Of a stretch of DNA of 64,000 nucleotides, positions 37,796 through 45,907 are shown in pieces. The translations under genes and the position numbers were made by a program. Numbering within the stretch: position 1 is the stretch's first letter; every line of letters begins with the position of its first letter. Under the pieces are notes generated by a model that did not search any database, had not been told where the DNA came from, and worked only from the letters and a program-made list of their open reading frames with translations. This stretch comes from JBJMQS01 sp045802605 (GTDB lineage Bacteria; Planctomycetota; Planctomycetia; Gemmatales; Gemmataceae), in assembly GCA_045802605.1 (NCBI GenBank), contig JBJMQS010000020.1:124001-188000 (forward strand), read 5' to 3'.

Positions 37796-37860
37796 GAAGG
37801 CCACACTCCGGAGTGGTGTGGCACAAGTCTAGGATAATTTGCGCCGCCGTGCGGCAAGGA

Positions 37861-37890
37861 AAAAGCCTACCCCCGGGCCAGGGGTAGGCA
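37861..37890 (-). terminator. intrinsic terminator after the lipoprotein gene
   Basis: On the minus strand GCCTACCCC (37890-37882) pairs with GGGGTAGGC (37874-37866) around a 7-nt loop and is followed by TTTTT (37865-37861). This is a textbook rho-independent terminator 24 nt after the stop of the gene at 37914-38537, so the small gene at 37550 and the AAA ATPase would need their own promoter or read-through. Confidence 0.8.
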
Positions 37891-37913
37891 TTCTGGGTTT
37901 TCAGCTGAGTGGT

Positions 37914-38537
37914 TTAATGGCCGCCGCTGGGCGGAGGCACGCTGCCGCCGTTACTGCCGCCTTGGCCCTGGCCGGCGGTCGAGGCGGAAGAACTGATCGC
38001 AATACTGCCCAAAGTCGTGTTTTGGTTCAGCAGAACGGCTCGATTGGCTGGGTGGGCGCCTTGTCCGACTTCGGCCGGGTCATGGACCAAAATCTCGAAC
38101 TGGGCCGGCCGACCTGCGGTTTGGGCACCCAAATAACGCTGAATCGCCGCACCGCGCCGCTCGTCGAGGTCACGTCGGAATTCGACGAACTTTTCTGGAT
38201 TAAGCGGGTCGTAGGGAATATCGCGGGCCGTCGCTAAGTAGATGCGGCCACTGGGATACGGCCGACGGCGCATCAACGCGTCGAGATGGTCTCGGCCGCT
38301 ATTGTTCAGCTCATCTTTGCCGCCATCAAAATAGAAGTTCCACATCGTGTGATACAGGATGTCGCCGTTTTGCACCTGCGGCGCAAATGCAGCGGTCACT
38401 TCCTGCCGGGACGCGTAGGCGTAGCGCTCCGGGTAACACGGATCGATGCATTTGCCTTCGCCGTAGCAGCCCGTGGTGGCCGCCAATCCGGCCAATAAGG
38501 CCGAACTCGAAATCGACTTGGCGATGAATCCCTTCAT
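37914..38537 (-). CDS. lipoprotein of the tad-like locus, unknown role
   Basis: 207 aa from ATG 38537 (GAGG 6 nt upstream); an in-frame start at 38720 would put a long tail before the leader. Lipobox LAATTGC, then FYFDGGKDELNNSGRDHLD and IYLATARD, which recall OmpA-like periplasmic modules but without the full NDxxLSxxRAxxV core; RRDLDERRGAAIQRYLG is the closest piece. Tail is Gly/Ser/Pro-rich. Next to tadC, so it could be an outer-membrane accessory factor. Followed by a terminator. Confidence 0.7.
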   Translation of the reverse strand: MKGFIAKSISSSALLAGLAATTGCYGEGKCIDPCYPERYAYASRQEVTAAFAPQVQNGDILYHTMWNFYFDGGKDELNNSGRDHLDALMRRRPYPSGRIYLATARDIPYDPLNPEKFVEFRRDLDERRGAAIQRYLGAQTAGRPAQFEILVHDPAEVGQGAHPANRAVLLNQNTTLGSIAISSSASTAGQGQGGSNGGSVPPPSGGH

Positions 38538-38747
38538 CAGCGCCTCAATGTCTGCGGCCGCGCGGCCTAGTGGAGCATCCTCCGCCCAGTAGGACGGGGA
38601 TTCAGGCTTACTATCGGAATAATCGTCACTGTCGCTGTAGACAGAATGCGCAAAATGCGAATCGAGCCACCGGTCAGCCGAACGCGTAAGCGACGGAAGC
38701 CAAAAAACCAACCGGCGCACCTGGTTAAGGACGCACTGGTAAATTTT

Positions 38748-39692
38748 TCAATGCGTCAAAAGCTTCTTGCTGATCTGTACCGCGGCCGGACCCACGAGCA
38801 CCACGAAGATGCCGGGGAAGATAAAGAGGACCAAGGGGAAGATCAATTGCACCGCCGTCTTGGCGGCTTTTTCTTCCGCGATCTGTCGCCGGCGTGTTCG
38901 CATCGCATCGGACTGCACGCGCAACGCCTGGGCGATCGACGCACCGAAACGATCGGCCTGTATCAAAATCGCCGCCAGACTGCGCATATCATCAACGCCC
39001 GTGCGTACGCCGAGGTCATGAAGCACTTCGCGGCGCGGCCGGCCCATCTGCAACTGCAAGTTGGCGAGCGAAAACTCATCGCACAGGATGCGAGCATGGC
39101 TGCGCATTTCATCGGTGACCTTGCGCATCGCGGCATCCAAGCCGAGACCGGATTCGACACAGACTACCATCAAGTCGAGCGCGTCCGGCAAGCACAGGAA
39201 GATCTGTTGTTGCCGTTGCCTCTTCAGGAACCACAGGACGATCGAGGGCAAATAGAAACCGAAGCCCGCGCAAAGCAAGATGTATTGGCCCGACTTGAGA
39301 TTTAGCCCCGACTTCAATCCAAAGAATGCGAACCCAGCCAAGGTGAATACCAAAAACGATGCCATCTTCATGCCGGCGAACACCGACGCGGCCGATTCAC
39401 TGCGGAAGCCGGCGTTGGCGAGCTTGATCTTCAGAGCGCTCTTTTCGAGGTCCGACTGGGGCTGCAAAGCGCCGCCGAGGGCCGTCGCCGCATTTTGCAA
39501 GCCCGCGAATTTCTCCACCCGTTCGCTCGGACCCAGATCCGGATCCTGTGACGAGCCTTGACGCTGGCGGCCAATGCGATCGAGCCGCTGCTCGGCCTGC
39601 GTGGTGCGGCTCGAGAGCAACGAGAGTGCCCACCAGACTCCTCCCATGAACAGGAGGAACACCAGCATCGGCAGCATGAATTGAAGGTCCAC
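38748..39692 (-). CDS. tadC: type II secretion F-family protein TadC
   Basis: 314 aa with a T2SF/GSPF domain (LPDALDLMVVCVESGLGLD, LANLQLQMGRPRREVLHDL, FGASIAQALRVQSDAMRTRR) and four hydrophobic segments (near the N-terminus, residues ~115-155, and the C-terminus), the layout of TadC. It is an inner-membrane platform protein for Tad/Flp pili, working with TadB. Start is a GTG at 39692, 21 nt after tadB. A 210-nt gap to the lipoprotein gene follows. Confidence 0.88.
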   Translation of the reverse strand: MDLQFMLPMLVFLLFMGGVWWALSLLSSRTTQAEQRLDRIGRQRQGSSQDPDLGPSERVEKFAGLQNAATALGGALQPQSDLEKSALKIKLANAGFRSESAASVFAGMKMASFLVFTLAGFAFFGLKSGLNLKSGQYILLCAGFGFYLPSIVLWFLKRQRQQQIFLCLPDALDLMVVCVESGLGLDAAMRKVTDEMRSHARILCDEFSLANLQLQMGRPRREVLHDLGVRTGVDDMRSLAAILIQADRFGASIAQALRVQSDAMRTRRRQIAEEKAAKTAVQLIFPLVLFIFPGIFVVLVGPAAVQISKKLLTH

Positions 39693-39713
39693 GACGGGTC
39701 TCCGCGGTCGGGG

Positions 39714-40679
39714 TTAGACCTTGATGTCCACGATCTTCTTGATGCAAAGTGCTCCAAGCACCTGCAGGATCAGGGCGTACACGCTCATCTTGATGCCCAA
39801 GGGATCGGTCCACAGTGCGGACAAGTACTCGTACTTGGTATGCAGCATGAACAGGAACAAGCCCGCGGGCAGCACCATGAGCACCAATCCCGAGAGCCGG
39901 CCTTCACCGGTGAGCGCTTTCACCTGACCAAGAATCTTGCAGCGCTCACGGATCACGTAGCCGATCTTGTCGAGAATCTCGGCGAGGTCGCCACCGGTTT
40001 GTCGTTGAATCAAAACAGCAGTCACGAAGAATTTCAGGTCGAGATTGGGCACACGATCCACGACCGCTCGCATCGCGTCTTCGAGTGGGATGCCGAGGTT
40101 TTGCTCCTCATAAATCCGGCTGAATTCGCGCGAGATTGGTGGGGGCATTTCCTCGGCCACCACGTGCAAGCCGGCCGCCAGTGAATGGCCGGCACGCAAA
40201 GCCCGGGCGATGAGTTCCATCGCGTCGGGAAGTTGTGCGGCGAAGCGATTCAGCCGTTGGCGACGTTTCCACCAGAGCCAGGTCCACGGCGTACCGAATA
40301 GGACCGCCGCCCCGACCGGCGCGACATAAATCGTGCGGGCGACGAGCGAGCTGAGGAATGCACCGAGCAAGGCGCCGACGATCGAAATCGCGAATAGCGT
40401 GCTGGGCTTGATCCAAACGTCGGCTTGCTCGAAATACCGCGAATAGTTCAGCATCGCGGGGGTGATTGCGTCGAGAATTGTGCGCTTATCCACCTGCGTG
40501 AGCGCTTGCTTGAGCAACATGTCCGCGGAGGAATCCTTGCGGCCGCCGCGATGGACGAGCAGATCCAAGCGTTCGGTGGCACTGCCCGCTCCGCCGCGCA
40601 TTTTCATGGCGACGAGACCCACGGCACCGGCCACAGCAATGAACACGAGGAAGGTCAGGATAAATGTTGATGAAAGCAT
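39714..40679 (-). CDS. tadB: type II secretion F-family protein TadB
   Basis: 321 aa with an N-terminal membrane helix, two further helices (~95-135), the T2SF core (LPDAMELIARALRAGHSLAAGL, LKFFVTAVLIQRQTGGDLAEIL, GEGRLSGLVLMVLPAGLFLF) and a C-terminal helix: the arrangement of TadB. It forms the inner-membrane platform with TadC. The pilin, TadA/CpaF ATPase, prepilin peptidase and secretin are not in the window, and the gene upstream is divergent, so this is a split tad locus. Confidence 0.9.
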   Translation of the reverse strand: MLSSTFILTFLVFIAVAGAVGLVAMKMRGGAGSATERLDLLVHRGGRKDSSADMLLKQALTQVDKRTILDAITPAMLNYSRYFEQADVWIKPSTLFAISIVGALLGAFLSSLVARTIYVAPVGAAVLFGTPWTWLWWKRRQRLNRFAAQLPDAMELIARALRAGHSLAAGLHVVAEEMPPPISREFSRIYEEQNLGIPLEDAMRAVVDRVPNLDLKFFVTAVLIQRQTGGDLAEILDKIGYVIRERCKILGQVKALTGEGRLSGLVLMVLPAGLFLFMLHTKYEYLSALWTDPLGIKMSVYALILQVLGALCIKKIVDIKV

Positions 40680-40816
40680 GCGAACGTACCTAGGGGTAGC
40701 GCGATGGCTCCGGGTGGACCCGTCGTCAACGAAGCCTAGCTCAACTTTTTGGGTGGCGCGGGAAGAGTCGGAGCGAAATCGCTCACTTCAGGCTTCCGAG
40801 CGGCTACACTGGCTCC

Positions 40817-41590
40817 ATGAATGCCCTAATTCTCCTTACGATCGGACTGGCCGCACCTCCCACAGACGGACCGAAAGGCACCCTGGTGGCCGTCGGCGGC
40901 GGTACTATGCCCGAGGCCTTGACCAAGCAGGTTTTGCAGTTGGCAGGCGGCCCAGAGGCCCCGATCCTGGTCATTCCCCAGGCCTCCGAACTGGCGGATA
41001 CCGGGCAGCGATCCGCGGATATGTGGCGCAAAGCCGGCGCGAAGGTGGTCAGCGAACTGCAAATCAATGACCGAGCACTACTGGCGATCCACGAAGCCCG
41101 CCTGATTTGGATGCCCGGAGGCGATCAAAGCCGGCTGATGAAAGCGCTGCCGGCGGAGACAATCGAAGCCATCCGCGTTCGCTACCGCGTTGGTGCGGTC
41201 GTTGGCGGCACCAGTGCGGGGGCGGCCGTGCTTTCGAGCGTAATGCTCACCGGCGAAGGCGACAAAGATGTGATTCGCGCCGGTTCCACCAAAACGATCG
41301 CCGGCATGAACCTCTGGCCCAACGTGATCGTCGATCAACACTTCATCGCTCGGCAACGCTTCAATCGATTATTCTCCGCTGTTCTCGACCGGCCGGAACT
41401 TCTCGGCGTCGGCGTCGATGAATCGACCGCGGCGATATTGCGCGGCAATACCGTGGAAGTGGCCGGCGATCGCCAAGTCATGATCATCGACGCCCGCACG
41501 GCCGAAAAGTCACCGGCCAACGCACCGCGCTCGGCGCGCGACGTGAAGATTCACTTGCTGACGGCGGGAATGAAGTTTGAGTTGAAGTGA
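40817..41590 (+). CDS. exported cyanophycinase-like peptidase (S51)
   Basis: 257 aa with a short N-terminal leader (ALILLTIGLAAPP). Peptidase S51/cyanophycinase fold: GGGTMPEALTKQVL, QASELADTGQRSADMW, nucleophile Ser133 in GGTSAGAAV (130-138), DQHF with His175, and Glu202 in VDEST; the spacing fits the family's Ser-His-Glu triad. Cyanophycinase hydrolyses Asp-Arg polymer; exported members may scavenge cyanophycin from outside, but substrate here is unknown. A TACACT 7 nt before ATG may indicate a leaderless start. No cyanophycin synthetase is nearby. Confidence 0.82.
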   Translation: MNALILLTIGLAAPPTDGPKGTLVAVGGGTMPEALTKQVLQLAGGPEAPILVIPQASELADTGQRSADMWRKAGAKVVSELQINDRALLAIHEARLIWMPGGDQSRLMKALPAETIEAIRVRYRVGAVVGGTSAGAAVLSSVMLTGEGDKDVIRAGSTKTIAGMNLWPNVIVDQHFIARQRFNRLFSAVLDRPELLGVGVDESTAAILRGNTVEVAGDRQVMIIDARTAEKSPANAPRSARDVKIHLLTAGMKFELK

Positions 41591-41631
41591 GAAGCTGCCG
41601 ATTGTCGGCGGTGATGCGGTTGACGCCTCGG

Positions 41632-41717
41632 AGCACGGCGGGGATAAACCCCGCCGCTCCTTAAGACTAGAATGAGACGATTCCGAAAAGAGCGGCGGGG
41701 TTTATCCCCGCCGTGCT
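41632..41717. terminator. perfect 28-bp inverted repeat between convergent genes
   Basis: Arms 41632-41659 and 41690-41717 are exact reverse complements (AGCACGGCGGGGATAAACCC and on), with a 30-nt loop. Each arm also folds on itself (CGGCGGGG/CCCCGCCG). It sits between the cyanophycinase-like gene (plus) and the kinase (minus) and would block read-through in both directions; the sequence is also typical of dispersed planctomycete palindromes. Confidence 0.8.
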
Positions 41718-41736
41718 GTAACGTTCCATTCACTTC

Positions 41737-43080
41737 CTAATGTCCCGTGACCAAACAATCCTTCAAATCGCCAATCACTTTTTTCACGCGTCGATGCCAG
41801 CGTGGATCGCTTGGCAGCGGACCCTCGTCCACACTGAAAACAGCCTTGATTTCCAGGTGATTTGCGTTGCCCGACTTCGGCTGGAGGAACACCTCCATCG
41901 CCACGGGTGCCATGGCGTCGCTGTCATTGGTCGGTGCGGGCGTGGTCCGCCGGAACCAGCCGAGCCAGCTTTTCTGCTCCGGCGGTGGTGCCGGAGCTAC
42001 TTCGCCAAACCGAGCGCGGATTCGTCCCGGATGATCGTCCACGACCCGCGCTCCGAGGTCGCCGAGCAGGCTGCGAAGTTTCACGAGCGCAGCCGCCTCC
42101 GACATCCGCGCTTCCATGTTTTTCACAATGCGATCGACGCTGCTGCCCTTCGGGGCAGAAGGCGATGGCGCGACCCGGGCGTCAACATCGTGCGGCGCAA
42201 AATCGGTCCGTTCCAAAGCAACGCCCAGCCGCATCGCATCGATGTATTGCTGCGCTACGTCAAAGGGTGTCTGCGGTCTTTCGTTGGCGTATTTGGAGAG
42301 CAGTTGCTGCACCAACCGCTCGACAGCCGGTGGGACATCAGTCACGCCAATGTCACGGAAACTCGGCGGCGTCGCACCCAAGTGCGCCTGCAAGAGCTGA
42401 GGCACGTCATCGATTTCGAACGGGAGCCGCCCGGTGAGCGCTTCGTAAAGGATGACGCCGATGCTGTAGAGATCGCTACGCGCATCGACATCGTCGCCGC
42501 GAATTTGCTCCGGGCACATGTAGGCCGGCGTGCCGACAAGCGTCTCGCCTTCCGAGTCGCCGCGCAGTTTCGCAATCGAGATATGGGGTTTGAAAGCCAG
42601 CGAAGCCAAACCGAGGTCCATGACTTTCAGCGATTCGTTGGGCTCATCGGGCTCGGTCACCATCAAGTTCGCGGGCTTGAGATCCCGGTGAATGATGCCC
42701 GCGGCGTGGGCCGCGTTCATCGCCTGGCAGAGCGGCACCACAAAATTTGTAAGCCGCTCCGGGTCAAGGCGGCCGTTCTGGTGCATGATGTGCCGCAGTT
42801 CCGCGCCGGGCACATATTCCATGACGATGCAGGGGCCAGCCGAGCGATCGAGCCCGCCTTCAAAGAGCCTGATGGCATGGGGGTGATGGAACCGGGCCAT
42901 CAGCTCCATTTCAGAAGCAAATAATTCCCGAAACCGCGGCCGGGCCGCCGCCTTGGGATGCATGAACTTGATGACGACTTCCCGGCCATCCGGGTCATGG
43001 GCCAAATAGACTTGGCCCATGCTGCCGCGGCCCAAAAAGCGGCCGACCTTGTATTTTCCCAAAGCTAATTGCGCAGTCAT
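41737..43080 (-). CDS. Ser/Thr protein kinase
   Basis: 447 aa from ATG 43080. Kinase domain residues ~8-320: Gly-loop LGRGSMGQVY, Lys38 (VVIKFM), HRDLKPANL (131-139), DLG in place of DFG (155-157), and GTPAYMCPEQIRG. The last ~100 residues are acidic/Pro-containing without a recognised sensor domain, and no membrane helix is seen, so it is cytoplasmic. Divergent from rsmH with only 30 nt between starts (43081-43110), so their promoters overlap. Substrates unknown; the FHA protein at 30049 is a conceivable reader. Confidence 0.9.
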   Translation of the reverse strand: MTAQLALGKYKVGRFLGRGSMGQVYLAHDPDGREVVIKFMHPKAAARPRFRELFASEMELMARFHHPHAIRLFEGGLDRSAGPCIVMEYVPGAELRHIMHQNGRLDPERLTNFVVPLCQAMNAAHAAGIIHRDLKPANLMVTEPDEPNESLKVMDLGLASLAFKPHISIAKLRGDSEGETLVGTPAYMCPEQIRGDDVDARSDLYSIGVILYEALTGRLPFEIDDVPQLLQAHLGATPPSFRDIGVTDVPPAVERLVQQLLSKYANERPQTPFDVAQQYIDAMRLGVALERTDFAPHDVDARVAPSPSAPKGSSVDRIVKNMEARMSEAAALVKLRSLLGDLGARVVDDHPGRIRARFGEVAPAPPPEQKSWLGWFRRTTPAPTNDSDAMAPVAMEVFLQPKSGNANHLEIKAVFSVDEGPLPSDPRWHRRVKKVIGDLKDCLVTGH

Positions 43081-43110
43081 AAACCAAGCATAGTTCACGG
43101 AATCGACCAA

Positions 43111-43998
43111 ATGCCGCTCCACGTGCCGGTCATGCCGGCTGAAGTTTTGCACTGGCTGGACCCCAAACCGGGCCAAATCATCGTCGATGCCACCCTCGGG
43201 GCGGGCGGGCACACCGGGTTATTGGCCCAGCGAGTATCGCCCGGCGGCGAGGTCCTTTCCCTCGATCTTGATGCGGAGATGATTGCCCGAGCGAAACCGC
43301 AACTAGCGGGTCTGCCGGTGCGCACCTTCCATGCTGGTTTCGATCAATTGCGGGAAGTGTTGGACTCGATCGGCATCGATCGGGTGGATGCCGTGCTCGC
43401 CGACCTTGGCGTGGCTTCCGATCAGCTCGACGACCCCGCCCGCGGATTCAGCTTCCAGTCAGAAGGTCCTTTGGATATGAGGCTCGACGCAAGTCGCGGT
43501 GCGACCGCGGCTGATTTGGTCGCCCGGCTGCCGGAACGCGAACTCGCCGACGTGATTTGGCGATACGGCGAGGAACGGCGTTCACGCCGGATCGCCAAGC
43601 GAATCCACGAGTTGCGGCAGGAGACGCCGATAACCACCGCGAAGCAACTGGCTGACATCGTGCGTCAGTGTGTTCCACGCGGCCGGGATCGGATCGACCC
43701 GGCGACACGAACGTTCCAAGCTCTGCGGATCGCGGTCAACGAGGAAATTAGCGCTTTGGAGCAGTTGCTCAGGCAACTTCCCAATTGCGTGAAACCGGGT
43801 GGGCGAGTGGCCATTATCAGCTTTCACTCGCTGGAAGACCGGCCGGTGAAGCGGGCCTTCCGAAACGCCGCGGCTTGGCGAGTGCTCACCAAGAAGCCGC
43901 TCACGGCTGGTGAAGACGAAGTTCGAAACAACCCGCGATCCCGCAGTGCGAAGCTGCGAGTCGCGGAGCGATTGATCGATGCAGGAGGCAAATCGTGA
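43111..43998 (+). CDS. rsmH: 16S rRNA m4C1402 methyltransferase RsmH (MraW)
   Basis: 295 aa. SAM-binding VDATLGAGGHTG, DLDAEMIARAK, conserved VLADLGVASDQLDDPARGF, LDMRLD, RTFQALRIAVNEE, and IISFHSLEDRPVKRAF, which is the full RsmH pattern. It methylates N4 of C1402 in 16S rRNA. It normally heads the division/cell-wall cluster; here the next gene is a LysM protein overlapping by 4 nt (GTGA), with no mraZ, ftsL or ftsI. I chose the ATG at 43111; an ATG at 43069 would overlap the divergent kinase. Confidence 0.95.
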   Translation: MPLHVPVMPAEVLHWLDPKPGQIIVDATLGAGGHTGLLAQRVSPGGEVLSLDLDAEMIARAKPQLAGLPVRTFHAGFDQLREVLDSIGIDRVDAVLADLGVASDQLDDPARGFSFQSEGPLDMRLDASRGATAADLVARLPERELADVIWRYGEERRSRRIAKRIHELRQETPITTAKQLADIVRQCVPRGRDRIDPATRTFQALRIAVNEEISALEQLLRQLPNCVKPGGRVAIISFHSLEDRPVKRAFRNAAAWRVLTKKPLTAGEDEVRNNPRSRSAKLRVAERLIDAGGKS

Positions 43999-45212
43999 CA
44001 CGTGAAACCAAAATCGGCCTCGTCGTGGCCGGATCTTTCTTGGCGGTCGTGGGCGGCGTGGTCGCCATGAAAATGCGGCAGACCGAGCCGGAATCCACGG
44101 CACCCACGGGCATCGCTCAAGCCGATTTGCCAACCCCGCTCGCACCAACTCCCCCGCCGGGAGCCGTGACGACCGACGTGGTGTCGCAGCCACAATTGTC
44201 GGCAGCGCCGATCAATCCCGTGGCGGCACCGGTTCTGACACCGACCAACGATACCTCATCACAGTTGGCGCTGGGCACTTCAAACCCATCGGCTCAACAA
44301 CCGCCACCCATAGCGGCAGCGGCTGATACTAAGCCCAATCCTGGATCAGGCTCACTATTGCCCCCGCCGGCCGATTTCCCGCCGATCAATGACAAGCCGA
44401 AGGATCCGTCGCCGCCGACGCCGGTCCCCGCATCCTCCGATCCGCAGGTGCCGAAACTAGAGACACAGCCGCAGCAGGCTCCGCCATCGCCGTTGCCTTT
44501 GAACAATGAACTGCAGATGAGGAAGGAACAGCCGCCACCGCCACCGTTGAATCCACCGGAATTCAAGCCGGTCGGTTCACCGGACAAGAAGCCGGAGCCG
44601 CAGACCGCGCCGGTGGAACCGCTGCAAGGCAAGTTGATGAACGTGCCCGCGCCTCCCAAAGAGATTGCGCCCCCGGGTCGGCTTGAGACCAAGCCGACGA
44701 TTGCACCGGCCAGTGTCACGCAACCGTTCGTGCCAGCGCCGCCTCCGCCGAACGACAGTTATCTGGAAGAAGAATATCGCTTGCAGGCGGGCGACACGTT
44801 TCAGAGTGTCAGTCGAAAGTTCTACTTCGGTTCGGGTGACAAGTACGCTCAGGCGCTGCGGCAATACAACCGCGACTATCCCCTCGCCTCACCGGCGATG
44901 CGGCGCGACCTGACGGGTCAACTGCCGGCCGGCACAGTCGTCTACATCCCACCGATGCGGATTCTGGAAAAGAGATATCCGGGCCTGACCGATAACCTGC
45001 CGACTCCCACAGCCAGCGGGACCATGACGGTCGGCGCGAAGACTTACAAAGTGATGCGCGAAGGCGGCGAGAGCTTGCAAGAGATCGCGCAGCGTGCCCG
45101 GCTGCCATACCAGGCGATCCTTCAATTAAACCCGACACTCAACCCGAGCGCGATGGCTCCGATCCCGCCCGGCACAATGCTGCGGCTGCCGCCCGAAGCG
45201 CGGATGGAGTGA
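43995..45212 (+). CDS. membrane-anchored LysM protein with Pro-rich linker
   Basis: 405 aa, GTG start overlapping the rsmH stop. Short cytoplasmic tip, one membrane helix (IGLVVAGSFLAVVGGVVAM, ~7-25), a long Pro/Gly/Thr-rich linker to ~residue 255, then two LysM-like repeats: YRLQAGDTFQSVSRKFY (~258-274) with a PAGTVVYIP end, and YKVMREGGESLQEIAQRA with IPPGTMLRLP. LysM binds N-acetylglucosamine polymers such as peptidoglycan. Place and topology resemble ftsL in other phyla, but the sequence is unlike FtsL. Confidence 0.85.
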   Translation: MTRETKIGLVVAGSFLAVVGGVVAMKMRQTEPESTAPTGIAQADLPTPLAPTPPPGAVTTDVVSQPQLSAAPINPVAAPVLTPTNDTSSQLALGTSNPSAQQPPPIAAAADTKPNPGSGSLLPPPADFPPINDKPKDPSPPTPVPASSDPQVPKLETQPQQAPPSPLPLNNELQMRKEQPPPPPLNPPEFKPVGSPDKKPEPQTAPVEPLQGKLMNVPAPPKEIAPPGRLETKPTIAPASVTQPFVPAPPPPNDSYLEEEYRLQAGDTFQSVSRKFYFGSGDKYAQALRQYNRDYPLASPAMRRDLTGQLPAGTVVYIPPMRILEKRYPGLTDNLPTPTASGTMTVGAKTYKVMREGGESLQEIAQRARLPYQAILQLNPTLNPSAMAPIPPGTMLRLPPEARME

Positions 45213-45214
45213 AA

Positions 45215-45907
45215 TTAGCTGACTCGCATCGCAGTGCGGTAGTCGCGCCACCATAACCAAGCAAAAACTGGAATGAATGCCACCGCCGCCCACTGATACA
45301 CCGAGAGCCCGAGCCAAAACTTCGGCTCGGGTCGAATGAACTCCGTGGCGAAGCGATAGACCAGATAAGTAATGATGTAGAGCTTCACTAGATTTCCGCG
45401 GAACCACCCGCGCCGTTGCATTAGCGTCAAAATTACCGCACAAATCGAGTGAAGGACAAATTCGTAGAGCTGCGTCGGATGGCGGCGAATCCCATCGCCG
45501 AAATCGACGCCCCATGGCAATTGCGTCGGCGTGCCGAAGCAGCAGCCCCCGACAAAACAGGCCAGCCGGCCCACCGCAATCGCCGCCGCGACTGGTGCGG
45601 CAAAGCTGTCACCGGTTTTGACTTCGATGCCCAGCGCCCACTTGATGGTCACCACGCCGAAGTATCCGCCCACAAGTCCGAGCACGAGCGTCTTGCCGCT
45701 TTCGAACCACGCGGTGCCGGAGAGGAAGCCTTCCCAGTCCATCAGCACGAATGGCAACTTCGCCCCGAGCATGCCGCCGCAAAAGGCCGCCAAACCAATG
45801 GCGAAGCGTTGGCCCGAGCTCAACCCAAGCGGCCGCTGCGTACTCCGACTCACGATCACGCCGGTGGTGACGGCCACGCCCATGATCGCCGGATAGATCC
45901 AATTCAT
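45215..45907 (-). CDS. Lgt-like diacylglyceryl transferase
   Basis: 230 aa, multi-TM. Lgt signature pieces: GRLACFVGGCCFG, PWGVDFG, HPTQLYEFVLH, and RFATEFIRPEP. Family role: transfer of a diacylglyceryl group from phosphatidylglycerol to the lipobox Cys of prolipoproteins. Arginines corresponding to the two essential ones are kept (in GRLACF and EFIRPEP), but the conserved HGG region reads GLVGGYFG, with Val where the catalytically important His sits, and the protein is shorter than usual (about 270-300 aa). Overlaps the radical SAM gene by 4 nt (ATGA). Probably a divergent paralogue, not the housekeeping Lgt. Confidence 0.8.
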   Translation of the reverse strand: MNWIYPAIMGVAVTTGVIVSRSTQRPLGLSSGQRFAIGLAAFCGGMLGAKLPFVLMDWEGFLSGTAWFESGKTLVLGLVGGYFGVVTIKWALGIEVKTGDSFAAPVAAAIAVGRLACFVGGCCFGTPTQLPWGVDFGDGIRRHPTQLYEFVLHSICAVILTLMQRRGWFRGNLVKLYIITYLVYRFATEFIRPEPKFWLGLSVYQWAAVAFIPVFAWLWWRDYRTAMRVS

